From positions 248,001-312,000 of the forward strand of contig NZ_JARXHY010000001.1 in NCBI RefSeq assembly GCF_031127815.1: 64,000 nt of DNA, in the 5' to 3' direction. Origin of the DNA: Pelagicoccus sp. SDUM812003. Its GTDB lineage: Bacteria; Verrucomicrobiota; Verrucomicrobiia; Opitutales; Opitutaceae. Positions 1 to 7,966 of this stretch are shown here, piece by piece. A program made the translations under genes and the position numbers. The first letter of the stretch is position 1. Every line of letters begins with the position of its first letter. The notes below the pieces were generated by a model, which saw only the letters and a program-made list of their open reading frames with translations, was not told the origin of the DNA and searched no databases.

Positions 1-72
1 CGCGGTGCGGGCGGTGCCGATATGAGTGGAGCCGGTGGGGCTGGGAGCGAATCTGACGCGTACCTTGGACAT
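1..72 (-). CDS. gltX: Glutamyl-tRNA synthetase, N-terminal fragment (runs off left edge)
   Basis: The reverse strand from 72 down to 1 reads 24 codons, beginning MSKVRVRFAPSPTGS and continuing THIGTARTA. This is the class I aminoacyl-tRNA synthetase N-terminus of GltX: the RFAPSPTG block followed by the HIG nucleotide-binding signature. The protein charges tRNA-Glu (or both tRNA-Glu and tRNA-Gln in bacteria that use the transamidation route) in the cytoplasm. Only the first 5% or so lies in the window; the rest is to the left. The start ATG is at 72-70, 88 bp downstream of the stop of the neighbouring minus-strand protease-like gene. Discriminating and non-discriminating types cannot be separated from this fragment. 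Confidence 0.88.
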   Translation of the reverse strand, partial: MSKVRVRFAPSPTGSTHIGTARTA

Positions 73-160
73 AAGAGGGCGGTACAGTTGGCAGAAAGCG
101 CTGGCTAATCAAGCTCTGGTTGCGAGGCGCGCCCGAGAATGGGAAGCGGGCGGCGAGGCG

Positions 161-1705
161 TCAGGATCCGCTTCCGTCTTTCGCGGCGAGCCGCGTGACA
201 AGGCGTTGGTCCAGCTTTCGGTAGGCCTGCAAGGCTTCTCCCGAGACGCTATGCGGATAGTAGCGGTCCACCATCGCCTTGGCTTCTGGGTAGCGTTCCG
301 CGCGCTCGAAGTAGAGGGCGAGGTAGTAGGCGGTCAGATCGTCTTCGGGGAAGACGGAGAGCCCTTCGGACAGCGCTCCCATGTGCTTGTCGTTGGGCTC
401 GACTTTCGAGCGTAGCCAAACCGCTCCGATCTGCTGGTAGAGGCCTTTGTCGAAGGCTCCGGCGATCTGGCGGGCTTTGAAAAGGTGGCCGAGGAGGATC
501 GAGGTGTCTTCCTTGGTGATGAGATTGCGCGAGATGCTTCCGCTCGGGTCGTGGACCTTTATCCAGGAGCGCACGTAGGCGACTAGCGTGTGGGGCGACT
601 CGCTGCCTAGCTCCACGGCTTTGCCGAAGCTTTCCAGGGCGTACTCCGGCTGATCCTGTCGCAGAGCGTGGTAGCCTTGGTAGGCATGGGCCAGCGGCGA
701 GTCAGGCAGCTGCTGAGCGGCATAGGCGAGCTTGCTGTAGGCCTCGCTCGGGCCGCGGTTGTAGAGGAGCAGAGAGCCGATGAGCAGATTCACCTCGCCC
801 TCGGAAGCTCGGCGCAGGTCGAGCTCGAAGTGGCGCTCCTCCTGGCTGAGTTCGTAGATTCTTCGCAGAAAGGTGCCGCGTCGGCTGTAGCGATCGAGCT
901 CGCGGCCCAGCTGGTCGTAGTCCATGCCAAGCGTTTCCTGCAGGGTTGTCTCGGTCACGATTCCGTCGAGCAACGCCCGTTTGACCAGGGCCCCGAGGGC
1001 GGTTTCCGGCAGATCCGTCTCACCGAACTTCAGGTAGTGGAGCAGCAGCCAGGACTGGGCGTAGAACTGTCCGCGGCCGTGCTTGCGGGAGTTGTATTCC
1101 GGCGAGTAGCGAGTGACGGTGAAGAAGCGTTCGAAGGGGATGGGTTTGTTTTCCTGGTAGGTCTGGGCTCCGTAGGGTACGGGGTTTCCGACCTCGATTC
1201 GTCCGTCTGTTCTGGGTTCGATGGTGGAAAACAGCTCTGCTAGTCCCTCGCTGAGCCACGGGGGCAGGTAGCGATTGGTATGGCTTGTCAGGTAGTGGAT
1301 GTACTCGTGGTAAACGGTCTGCCGAGTGAACTCCCAGTCGCCGCTGGTATTGATGATAATGGTCGGTCCCTCGAAATCGTTGAAGAAAAGGCCGCCGAAG
1401 GTGGTCGGCTTGTCTTCGTAGAGGCGGGAAAAGGTTTTGATGGTGCTGCTTCCGGAGCACACCACCACGCGTATCGGAATGGAGCGACGGGCTCCGAAGC
1501 TCGGAAACAGTTTCTCGAAGAGGCTGCGAGCGTCGCGCAGTTCCTCGACGACCCCTCGCGTGGCTCGGGCGGAATCGTTGCTGTAGACCACGAATCCGTC
1601 GCTTTGGCCGACGAGCCATTTGGGAGCTGCGCGTCCTTGGGTGGAGACACCGAGCAGGAGGACGCTCAAGCCGAGCAGCAGTACGAGAGGAGAGCTGGGT
1701 TTCAT
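161..1705 (-). CDS. Secreted HExxH-type peptidase-like protein with TPR region
   Basis: About 514 residues from the preferred ATG at 1705. That start gives a classic signal peptide (MKPSSPLVLLLGLSVLLLG, then A-rich cleavage region); an in-frame ATG at 1747 would add 14 residues before the signal. Around residues 130-140 the sequence TVYHEYIHYLTSH contains the HExxH zinc-metallopeptidase signature, followed by WLSEGLAELF, where the downstream Glu fits the third ligand of gluzincins. This resembles DUF1570-type proteins. The second half contains TPR-like helical pairs (ALESFGKAVELG). It is probably exported to the periplasm. Substrate unknown. It precedes gltX on the same strand. No clear Shine-Dalgarno sequence is seen before either start. 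Confidence 0.8.
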   Translation of the reverse strand: MKPSSPLVLLLGLSVLLLGVSTQGRAAPKWLVGQSDGFVVYSNDSARATRGVVEELRDARSLFEKLFPSFGARRSIPIRVVVCSGSSTIKTFSRLYEDKPTTFGGLFFNDFEGPTIIINTSGDWEFTRQTVYHEYIHYLTSHTNRYLPPWLSEGLAELFSTIEPRTDGRIEVGNPVPYGAQTYQENKPIPFERFFTVTRYSPEYNSRKHGRGQFYAQSWLLLHYLKFGETDLPETALGALVKRALLDGIVTETTLQETLGMDYDQLGRELDRYSRRGTFLRRIYELSQEERHFELDLRRASEGEVNLLIGSLLLYNRGPSEAYSKLAYAAQQLPDSPLAHAYQGYHALRQDQPEYALESFGKAVELGSESPHTLVAYVRSWIKVHDPSGSISRNLITKEDTSILLGHLFKARQIAGAFDKGLYQQIGAVWLRSKVEPNDKHMGALSEGLSVFPEDDLTAYYLALYFERAERYPEAKAMVDRYYPHSVSGEALQAYRKLDQRLVTRLAAKDGSGS

Positions 1706-2081
1706 AAGGGGAGAAAAGGGGGCGAGTCCAATCCTGCCGATTCGCATGAGCTTGGCGAGCGTTTTGAGTCTCGAAACGCTTCTAGCCGAGCGGGTTCGAC
1801 TGGATGCTGATTGAGCGTTAGGGGGCCCTAGGCGAAGTCTAGTGAAGCCGTTTTCGCGAGGGCTCTACGGGGGGAGGGCTTTCGCCTATCGGCCTGCGGG
1901 AATCGCTCAGCGCCCCGTGGCGGCTGATGCCTGAATGCCTTAGAAATTCTCGTTTTTTCGCCAATGAGGGTGAAATGCTAGGGGCCTAGCCGCCGATTAA
2001 GAATGGGTATAACTCATACCCAAAGCGTCGCGGCGTGCCGCATGGCGTTTATGCATCCGATTCCATCCTAGATAACCTATT
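1706..2081. other. Intergenic region upstream of divergent genes
   Basis: About 375 bp between the minus-strand peptidase gene and the plus-strand Sel1 gene. It contains a short hairpin AGCGTTT...AAACGCT near 1752-1775 and a perfect 7-bp inverted repeat, TGGGTAT/ATACCCA with a 5-nt spacer, near 2004-2022, about 60 bp before the downstream ATG. The second repeat overlaps a TATAAC element and could be an operator or promoter site. I see no RNA gene or further coding sequence. Confidence 0.35.
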
Positions 2082-3434
2082 ATGAAAAAAGCCGTAAGCA
2101 CAGCATCTACTCTTTTGGCGGTCTTGTCTGCCGCTTCCCTGCAAACGACCTTCGCGGACGTGGAAGGGGAAATCGTTGAGTCCAACATCGAGACAGGGGC
2201 TCTCACTATCAGCATCGATCCGGCGGACGTGGTCGTGGTCGGCGAGCCGGTGGTCGCGTTCAACGAAGTCGACGGCAAGCTCGTCGAAATCGGGAATGGC
2301 GAAGTGATCGAAATCGGCGAAGGGGCCTTCAGCGCCGTCTTCGATTCGAAAGACGTGGCGGTAGGCATGAAGGCTTTGGTAAAGCAGTTTGCCCCAGAGC
2401 ACGAGGCGGATCACCTCGGAGCCATCCCGGACGACAAATTCGCGGTCGTCGACGCCGTGATCAACGCGAACCTCGACGCCCCGGCCACCATCAAGGCTTG
2501 CCGCGACGCCATCGCCGAATTCCCCAAGGAAAGCCGATTCTACGCCCAGCTGGGCCGCGCCCTCGAGGTGGACGGAAAACCGGCCAGCGCCATTCTCCAA
2601 TACGAAAAGGCCATCGAGCTGCGTCCGGACTACCCGGTGGCGCTGCACAACCTCGCCAAGCTCCGCTTCTACGGACCTGAGGAGCTGCGCGACTTCGAAA
2701 TCGCTCGCAAGCACTTCAGCCGTGCCGCGGAGCTGGGCTTCGACGCTTCCATGCCGGTGATCGGCACCATGACGCGCGACGCTCTCGGGGGCGATAGCGA
2801 TTACGCCGCCGCTGCCCAGTGGTTCTCCAAGGCCGCGGAGATTGGAAATCCGTTTTCACAGAACGCCCTCGCCGAATGCTACGAAAATGGCTGGGGCTTG
2901 GATCAGGACATCAGCAAGGCCCTGCTTTGGTACCGTAGCTCCGCGGAGCTCGGATACGTGCCAGCTTACCGTAACCTTGGTCGGGTCTTCGAAAAAGGCA
3001 TCGGCGTGGAAGCGAGCGATCGCAAGGCCTTCGATTGGTATTCTCGCGCAGCGGAGCGCGATGATGTGGAATCCCAATACAAGGTTGGTCGCGCCTTCAT
3101 GAAAGGCAAGGGAGTCGTATTCAGTCGTGAATACGGACTGGAATGGCTCACCAAGGCGGCGGACGCTGGCCATGCCAAGGCCATGCGCGAAATCGCTGAC
3201 TTTCACTTCGATAACGGTGATGGCAAGGACGACCTCGGCATCGCCGCAAACTGGTACCGCAAGGCCGCCCAGAACGGAGATGCCTCAGCTCAGTACAGCC
3301 TCGGCGCCATGCTGGAACGCGGTAGCGGAGTCGATCGCGACAAGGGCCTCGCCATCACTTGGTATCGCGAAGCGGCTCGCCAGGGCCACAGCGAATCCCA
3401 GAAGCGTCTCATCAAGCTGAAGACGGATTGGTAG
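2082..3434 (+). CDS. Secreted Sel1-repeat/TPR protein
   Basis: 450 residues. The N-terminus (MKKAVSTASTLLAVLSAAS...FADVEG) is a typical Sec signal peptide. After a roughly 100-residue beta-rich region there is one TPR (residues about 145-195, ASAILQYEKAIELRPDYPVALHN), then at least five consecutive Sel1-like repeats of about 36 residues, each with the A-x-x-W-[FY]-[RS]-K-A-A-E-x-G core (AAQWFSKAAEIG, ALLWYRSSAELG, AFDWYSRAAERD, GLEWLTKAADAG, AANWYRKAAQNG, AITWYREAARQG). Such repeats mediate protein-protein contacts in the periplasm or cell surface; no catalytic domain is seen. A strong terminator follows 62 bp after the stop. Specific role unknown. Confidence 0.88.
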   Translation: MKKAVSTASTLLAVLSAASLQTTFADVEGEIVESNIETGALTISIDPADVVVVGEPVVAFNEVDGKLVEIGNGEVIEIGEGAFSAVFDSKDVAVGMKALVKQFAPEHEADHLGAIPDDKFAVVDAVINANLDAPATIKACRDAIAEFPKESRFYAQLGRALEVDGKPASAILQYEKAIELRPDYPVALHNLAKLRFYGPEELRDFEIARKHFSRAAELGFDASMPVIGTMTRDALGGDSDYAAAAQWFSKAAEIGNPFSQNALAECYENGWGLDQDISKALLWYRSSAELGYVPAYRNLGRVFEKGIGVEASDRKAFDWYSRAAERDDVESQYKVGRAFMKGKGVVFSREYGLEWLTKAADAGHAKAMREIADFHFDNGDGKDDLGIAANWYRKAAQNGDASAQYSLGAMLERGSGVDRDKGLAITWYREAARQGHSESQKRLIKLKTDW

Positions 3435-3495
3435 ACTTTTTCCTGATGGACGTCGTGAGTCAGCGTCCGTTTCAGGGACCTCTAACAAAATGAAG

Positions 3496-3532
3496 AGGGA
3501 GTCGGCATGTGGGAGCCGGCTCCCTTTTTTTT
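3496..3532 (+). terminator. Rho-independent terminator of the Sel1-repeat gene
   Basis: An 11-bp stem (3496-3506 pairing with 3515-3525, one G-U pair) with an 8-nt loop is followed by a run of eight T (3525-3532). It lies 62 bp after the stop codon at 3434. Confidence 0.88.
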
Positions 3533-3604
3533 GCTTTGTTGGGTTTCGATTGGTCGAGCGCTCGCTCGAGCCCCCCCCGCTTCCGAATCGCTGGAATCGA
3601 GCCT

Positions 3605-3635
3605 CCGCTGAGGGCTGCGAGCCCTGCCCCTACAG
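3605..3635 (+). repeat. REP-like palindromic element ending in CCTACAG-type tail
   Basis: A GGGCT...AGCCC palindrome followed by GCCCCTACAG, between the Sel1 gene terminator and the convergent outer-membrane-like gene. The palindrome-plus-CTACAG layout matches the elements at 7589-7614 and 39611-39680. Confidence 0.4.
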
Positions 3636-4544
3636 CACGCTCTCTTCCGGTTCGGGCTTGGTTTTGAAGAAACGCCAGCGAACGTTCAGGTTGATTCCGA
3701 AATCGCTGCCGTATTCCTCCTCATCGATCTCGGACAAGGCGTATTCCAGATCGAGCGACAGTTCGAAGTGGCCGGCGAGTCGACGAAAGAACGGGGTGTC
3801 TTCAGGAGGAAACCAGGTGATGTTGGGGATGATTTTCACTCCGTCATCGTTTCCGCCGTCCAAACGATCCGTCTTGTACTCCAAGCTCAAACCGTATCGA
3901 AATTCTCCGTGCGGCTGGTAGATGACGCCTGGCTGGAAGATCGCTAGGGAGTTTGGCGTATCCACGGGGGTCTTGTTATCCCGACGGTCCTCACCCACCC
4001 ATTGGTATTGGATTGTTGAATACGCAAGCCAACGATCCTCCTCGTCCAGTTTGTACGCCCCAGTGAGGTAGGCCATGTATTGGTCGTAGCTGCTTCGCAA
4101 TAGCGGCGAGGGGATTTCCTCGAGCGGTATCTGGACGTCCAGCCCGGCCGCCAGGAAAAAACGACCCTCCAGCATGTTGTCCACTCGTTGCTTCAGACCA
4201 AGGGTCAGGTAGCCGTCGCTGCTCACTGGGTCGTCGTCCAAGGGGTTCGAAAAGTATGGGATGATTCCGATCTTGCCCTCCCGCTTGTTGGTGAAGCTGT
4301 ACTCCAGCTCGACTGGTAGCCTGATGTAGCGCTCGTGCGCGACGTCGCCCAGCTTTGGGTTGATGTCGATGCTGAAGTCGGAGTCTTTCCCTGTGAAGGG
4401 AAGCGGAGCCTTGGAAACGGTGTCGAGGAAGCGGTAGCCGATCTTTTTCTCTTCGGGCCAGTCCTCGGCTAGGCTCTGCCAGGCGAGGCACGATGTCGCG
4501 CCGCAGCAGAGGACGATCGAGAGGAAGCGCCTCGGCTTTGGCAT
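3630..4544 (-). CDS. Putative outer-membrane beta-barrel protein, unknown function
   Basis: About 304 residues from the ATG at 4544, chosen because it starts directly at a signal peptide (MPKPRRFLSIVLCCGATSCL...SLAEDWPEE); an in-frame upstream ATG at 4583 would add 13 residues. The mature part is rich in alternating hydrophobic/polar stretches with many aromatic residues and ends in a strand (INLNVRWRFF), as expected for an outer-membrane barrel or a transporter-like beta-barrel, but I recognise no specific family. It is convergent with the Sel1-repeat gene and downstream of the Fur-family gene on the same strand (160 bp gap), so a shared transcript with the regulator is possible but not shown. 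Confidence 0.7.
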   Translation of the reverse strand: MPKPRRFLSIVLCCGATSCLAWQSLAEDWPEEKKIGYRFLDTVSKAPLPFTGKDSDFSIDINPKLGDVAHERYIRLPVELEYSFTNKREGKIGIIPYFSNPLDDDPVSSDGYLTLGLKQRVDNMLEGRFFLAAGLDVQIPLEEIPSPLLRSSYDQYMAYLTGAYKLDEEDRWLAYSTIQYQWVGEDRRDNKTPVDTPNSLAIFQPGVIYQPHGEFRYGLSLEYKTDRLDGGNDDGVKIIPNITWFPPEDTPFFRRLAGHFELSLDLEYALSEIDEEEYGSDFGINLNVRWRFFKTKPEPEESVL

Positions 4545-4704
4545 GTTTGGGAAACTTTGAGAAGGGAAACGCACGCCGATCATACGCAGCTAGAGCGCCA
4601 ATCGAGGGGCAGGGTTCCCTGCTGCGCCCAATGAAGCGTAGAAGCGGGCGAAAAAGAGCGCTGGACCGAAGCGTTTTGCAGCGCTAGGTCGCAATGCGCA
4701 GTCG

Positions 4705-5178
4705 TCAGCTAGGGATTTCGTTCCCTTTGGTGCAGACGCCGCTCGTCTTGAGCTCTTCGCAGGAGGCCGTGACTTGCAGGCGTTGGCTGATGGGGGTCAG
4801 CCCGAGCTTCGAGGAAACGCTGTTGCCGTACCATTGCAGAAAGGGGGCGCTGATCTCGAAGATCTTCTGGCAGTCGTTGCAGATGACTTGAGCCTTGTGC
4901 GGGTCCTCTTCCGTATTCGGCATGTAATACATGGTGCTCGAGCCGATATCGACCTCGCGCACTAGATTGCTCTCGACGAGTATGGGCAAGGAGCGGTAGA
5001 CCGTGGCTCGAGACACGGTGCGGTCGATCTCACGGGCCTTATCCAGTAGCTCCTCCGCGGTGAAATGAGAGGTCTCCTTGAAGACTGCCTCGAAAATGGC
5101 AATGCGTTGCCCGGTCATTCGAAGGTTGTGCTTTACCAAGAAGCTTTTGAACTTTTCTCTGCAGTCGTCGATCGTCAC
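4705..5178 (-). CDS. Fur-family transcriptional regulator
   Basis: Ferric-uptake-regulator fold. The winged-helix DNA-binding part spans roughly residues 10-90, with the signature SRATVYRSLPILVESNLV; the dimerisation/metal domain follows with H-x-A-Q-V-I-C-x-x-C. The open frame extends to a TTG at 5214, but I prefer the GTG at 5178 because the upstream stretch contains a direct-repeat operator-like sequence. The C-terminal second CxxC of the structural zinc site reads GVCTKG, so its last Cys is missing. Fur, Zur and PerR cannot be told apart here. It is divergent from priA. It probably represses transport or stress genes in response to a metal or peroxide. Confidence 0.85.
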   Translation of the reverse strand: MTIDDCREKFKSFLVKHNLRMTGQRIAIFEAVFKETSHFTAEELLDKAREIDRTVSRATVYRSLPILVESNLVREVDIGSSTMYYMPNTEEDPHKAQVICNDCQKIFEISAPFLQWYGNSVSSKLGLTPISQRLQVTASCEELKTSGVCTKGNEIPS

Positions 5179-5184
5179 GTGGGC

Positions 5185-5206
5185 CAATCTCAATACAATC
5201 TCAATA
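5185..5206. promoter_or_regulatory. Tandem 11-bp direct repeat upstream of the Fur-family gene
   Basis: CAATCTCAATA occurs twice head to tail (5185-5195 and 5196-5206), a spacing of one helical turn. On the minus strand a TTGACA hexamer follows at 5209-5214. The site is just upstream of the preferred start (5178) of the Fur-family gene and about 90 bp from priA. Autoregulatory operator function is inferred from position only. Confidence 0.35.
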
Positions 5207-5294
5207 ACTGTCAACCGCGAAGGAAGCCGTTCTCCGTCGTGTCCCTTAAGAATTTCGCCGGATTCGATCGGGCCACCGGTACGCCTCTATTTTT

Positions 5295-7544
5295 ATGAAT
5301 CTGGACGACACAGTGGTGTGCGTCTGGCTGGTGGCGGGGTTCGACAAGCCGCTGCACTATCGCGTGCCAGCCTCGATGAGGGAGATGGCTAAGCCAGGCG
5401 TGTTAGCGCGCGTGCCCTTGGGGCGCCGCCAGAGCATCGGACTGATCGTAGAGGCGGGTTGCGAGCCGGATCTGCCGCTGATGAACCTAAAACTGGTGAT
5501 GGATCTGGTTTTTCCGACCCCGATCATGACGCCACCTTTGCTGCGTTTGGCCGCCTGGTTGCGGCAGTACTACGGAGCCAGCATTCAGAATGTATTGGAA
5601 ACGATGATACCAGGCCCAGTCCGTCAAGGGATGCGGGCCAAGATGGAAAAATGGGTCTCCGCGGCGGAAAAACTGGATGCGGAAGGCCTTGCCTCTCTGC
5701 GTAAACGCGCTCCTAAGCAGGCGGAGCTCTACGAGTTCATCGCCCAGCAGTTTCGTCCTCAAAAGAAAAGCCTGGTTCTTAATCGCCTCGGCTCCTCGCC
5801 CGCTGCGTACAAAGCCCTACTCGACAAAGGGCTGATAAAGGAGGAACAGCGCGAGGTGGAGCGCGTGGCTTACGATGACGAGCTCGGAAATGTGGAGTAC
5901 GCGTCGAAACAGGAGATCGTGCTCAACGACGAGCAACAGACGGCTTACGAGAGCGTTGCCCAAAGTTTGGATACGGGGAGCTTTGTGACTCATTTGCTCT
6001 TCGGAGTGACTGGTTCTGGTAAGACAGAGGTCTACATCGCCGCGATGGAAAAGGCGCTCAAGGCAGGGAGAAGCGTGCTGTTTCTAGTACCGGAAGTCGC
6101 GTTGACACCGCAGACTGTGGGCCGTTTACGTTCGCGTTTTTCCGACCAGGACGACGTTCACGCGGTGGTCTGGCATAGCAGCCTATCCGACGGGGAGCGG
6201 CTTGATGCGTGGATGGCTCTGGCGGATGGCTCGGCCAAGGTGGTGGTTGGCGCACGATCGGCGGTCTTCGCTCCCATGCCAAATTTGGGCCTCGTCATCG
6301 TTGACGAAGAGCATGAACCTGCCTTCAAGCAGGATGAAACGCCGCGCTACCACGGTCGCGACGTGGCGGTCTATCGAGCGTTTTTGGAAAACGTGGTTTG
6401 CGTGCTCGGGAGCGCGACCCCCTCCTTGGAAACCTACCGAAACGTGAAACGCGGCAAGTACAAGGTCGACCGACTCACCAAACGTATCGACGATCGGCAA
6501 CTCCCCATGATGCATGTGGTGGACATGCGGACCGAGATGATGCGTACTCGAAAACCGACTACGCTCTCGTCGCTGCTTGCTGAAAAGCTTCGCGACCGTT
6601 GGGAAAAGGGGGAACAGAGCATCCTCTTTATCAATCGTCGCGGCTACAATTCCACCATGCTCTGTCCGGAATGCGGTCACGTGGAAGAGTGCAAGCACTG
6701 TAGCGTGCCTATGACCTTTCACCGAAGCGACAACACCCTCAAGTGCCACCTCTGTGGTCACGAAGCGGATGTGCCATGGCGTTGTCCCTCCTGCAATAGC
6801 GAACAGTTTCGCGGCAAGGGAAGCGGAACGCAGCGCATCGAGGACGTGGTGCAAAAGGTTCTGCCCAAAGCGCGTATCGTAAGAATCGATACGGACACCA
6901 TGGGGCGGAAACATCTCTTTCGCGAGATCCTAGGAGGCTTTCGAAAAGGCAAAATCGATGTGCTGGTTGGCACGCAGATGATCGCCAAGGGCTTGGATTT
7001 TCCCAATGTGACTTTGGTCGGCATGGTGGACGCGGACCTTTCTCTGCATGTGCCGGACTTTCGGGCCAACGAGCGAACCTTTCAGCTTTTGGTACAAGTG
7101 TCTGGACGAGCAGGAAGAGGGGACTTGGCGGGCGAAGTGGTAGTGCAAACCTACACGCCGCATGCGGAGCCGATACAATTCGCGCGTCGCGGCGAAGTGG
7201 ATACGTTTCTCGATATCGAATTCGAGTCGCGCGAGCAGTTTCAATATCCGCCCTTTCGGCACCTGGTGCGACAGGTCTTCCGCAGCCGGAACGCGGATAA
7301 GGCCATGTTCTTCGCTGAGCAATTCGCTCGCAAGGTTGAGGCGCGAATGGCCGGAAAGGTGGAGCTACGCGGCCCGACGCCCTGTTCCATCGAGAAGATG
7401 AAAGACCACTACCGCTATCACATCTGGTACTTTACCCAGAACGTAAGCGGCTTGATGCGGGAGCTGAAGGCGATCGAGGCGGAAGTCCCGGTGCCAAAAG
7501 ATGTGATCTACATCTTCGACGTCGACCCCATGTCGGTCAGCTAA
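5295..7544 (+). CDS. priA: Primosomal replication-restart helicase PriA
   Basis: 749 residues, the usual full length for PriA. The N-terminal 3'-DNA-binding domain (1-110) includes PLGRRQSIGLIVE. The helicase core follows: Walker A GVTGSGKTEVY near residue 240, DEEH box near 336 (VDEEHEPAFKQ), motif III GSATPSLE, then the two zinc modules CPECGHVEECKHC and CHLCGH...RCPSC starting near residue 455, and motif V/VI (VGTQMIAKGLDFPNVTLVG, QVSGRAGRG). PriA reloads DnaB at stalled or repaired forks as an ATP-dependent 3'-5' helicase in the cytoplasm. The gene starts at an ATG 116 bp from the divergent Fur-family start. All catalytic motifs are intact. Confidence 0.97.
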   Translation: MNLDDTVVCVWLVAGFDKPLHYRVPASMREMAKPGVLARVPLGRRQSIGLIVEAGCEPDLPLMNLKLVMDLVFPTPIMTPPLLRLAAWLRQYYGASIQNVLETMIPGPVRQGMRAKMEKWVSAAEKLDAEGLASLRKRAPKQAELYEFIAQQFRPQKKSLVLNRLGSSPAAYKALLDKGLIKEEQREVERVAYDDELGNVEYASKQEIVLNDEQQTAYESVAQSLDTGSFVTHLLFGVTGSGKTEVYIAAMEKALKAGRSVLFLVPEVALTPQTVGRLRSRFSDQDDVHAVVWHSSLSDGERLDAWMALADGSAKVVVGARSAVFAPMPNLGLVIVDEEHEPAFKQDETPRYHGRDVAVYRAFLENVVCVLGSATPSLETYRNVKRGKYKVDRLTKRIDDRQLPMMHVVDMRTEMMRTRKPTTLSSLLAEKLRDRWEKGEQSILFINRRGYNSTMLCPECGHVEECKHCSVPMTFHRSDNTLKCHLCGHEADVPWRCPSCNSEQFRGKGSGTQRIEDVVQKVLPKARIVRIDTDTMGRKHLFREILGGFRKGKIDVLVGTQMIAKGLDFPNVTLVGMVDADLSLHVPDFRANERTFQLLVQVSGRAGRGDLAGEVVVQTYTPHAEPIQFARRGEVDTFLDIEFESREQFQYPPFRHLVRQVFRSRNADKAMFFAEQFARKVEARMAGKVELRGPTPCSIEKMKDHYRYHIWYFTQNVSGLMRELKAIEAEVPVPKDVIYIFDVDPMSVS

Positions 7545-7588
7545 ATAGGAAATGGCATTGTAGTTCGCCGCGCTGAGGCGACTCGGAA

Positions 7589-7614
7589 TGGCGGGTTGGC
7601 CCCCCGCCCTACAG
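7589..7614. repeat. REP-like palindromic element with CCCTACAG tail
   Basis: TGGCGGG...CCCGCC palindrome followed by CTACAG, between the convergent priA and SelW-like genes. Same layout as the elements near 3605-3635 and 39611-39680. Confidence 0.4.
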
Positions 7615-7650
7615 TGGGGCATCGCTGAACTGGAGATCGAGGTGTGCGAC

Positions 7651-7938
7651 CTACTTACGATCGCTATGTCCGAGCGGGCGGTTGGGATCGATGCGGTCGC
7701 GCACGAGTTGCTTGAGTTCCTTGGATTCGGGGAAGCGGCCCATTTCCTTGCGCGAGAAGATCAGTTCGTCGTCGAGTCGGATTTCCATGATGCCGCCGGT
7801 GCCCGGCTGCAGGGCGACTTCGCCGAGGTCTTGGCCGAAGGTATTGAGCAGCTCTTGGGCGAGCCAGGCTGCTCTCAGCATCCAGTTGCACTGGCTGCAG
7901 TAGAGAATGGATACACGAGGTTTTCTATGATCGGACAT
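7651..7938 (-). CDS. SelT/SelW/SelH-family (Rdx) CxxC protein
   Basis: 95 residues. The N-terminal motif ILYCSQCNWMLRA is the thioredoxin-like CxxC of the Rdx/SelW family, here with Cys at the position that is selenocysteine in eukaryotic SelW. GTGGIMEIRLDDELIFSR matches the conserved central beta-hairpin region of the family, followed by FPESKELKQLVRDRI, also typical. Proposed to be a small cytoplasmic thiol-redox protein. It is transcribed downstream of recQ on the same strand, with 28 bp between the recQ stop and this ATG, so the two are likely co-transcribed. No coding oddities. Confidence 0.85.
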   Translation of the reverse strand: MSDHRKPRVSILYCSQCNWMLRAAWLAQELLNTFGQDLGEVALQPGTGGIMEIRLDDELIFSRKEMGRFPESKELKQLVRDRIDPNRPLGHSDRK

Positions 7939-7966
7939 GATGAGAATAACAAAGGGTGAATCTTAG

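Noticed and set aside
2856-3206. Minus-strand open frame opposite the Sel1-repeat gene
   Set aside because: Mirror of a repeat-rich coding sequence; its translation has no domain and the plus-strand Sel1 repeats are unmistakable.
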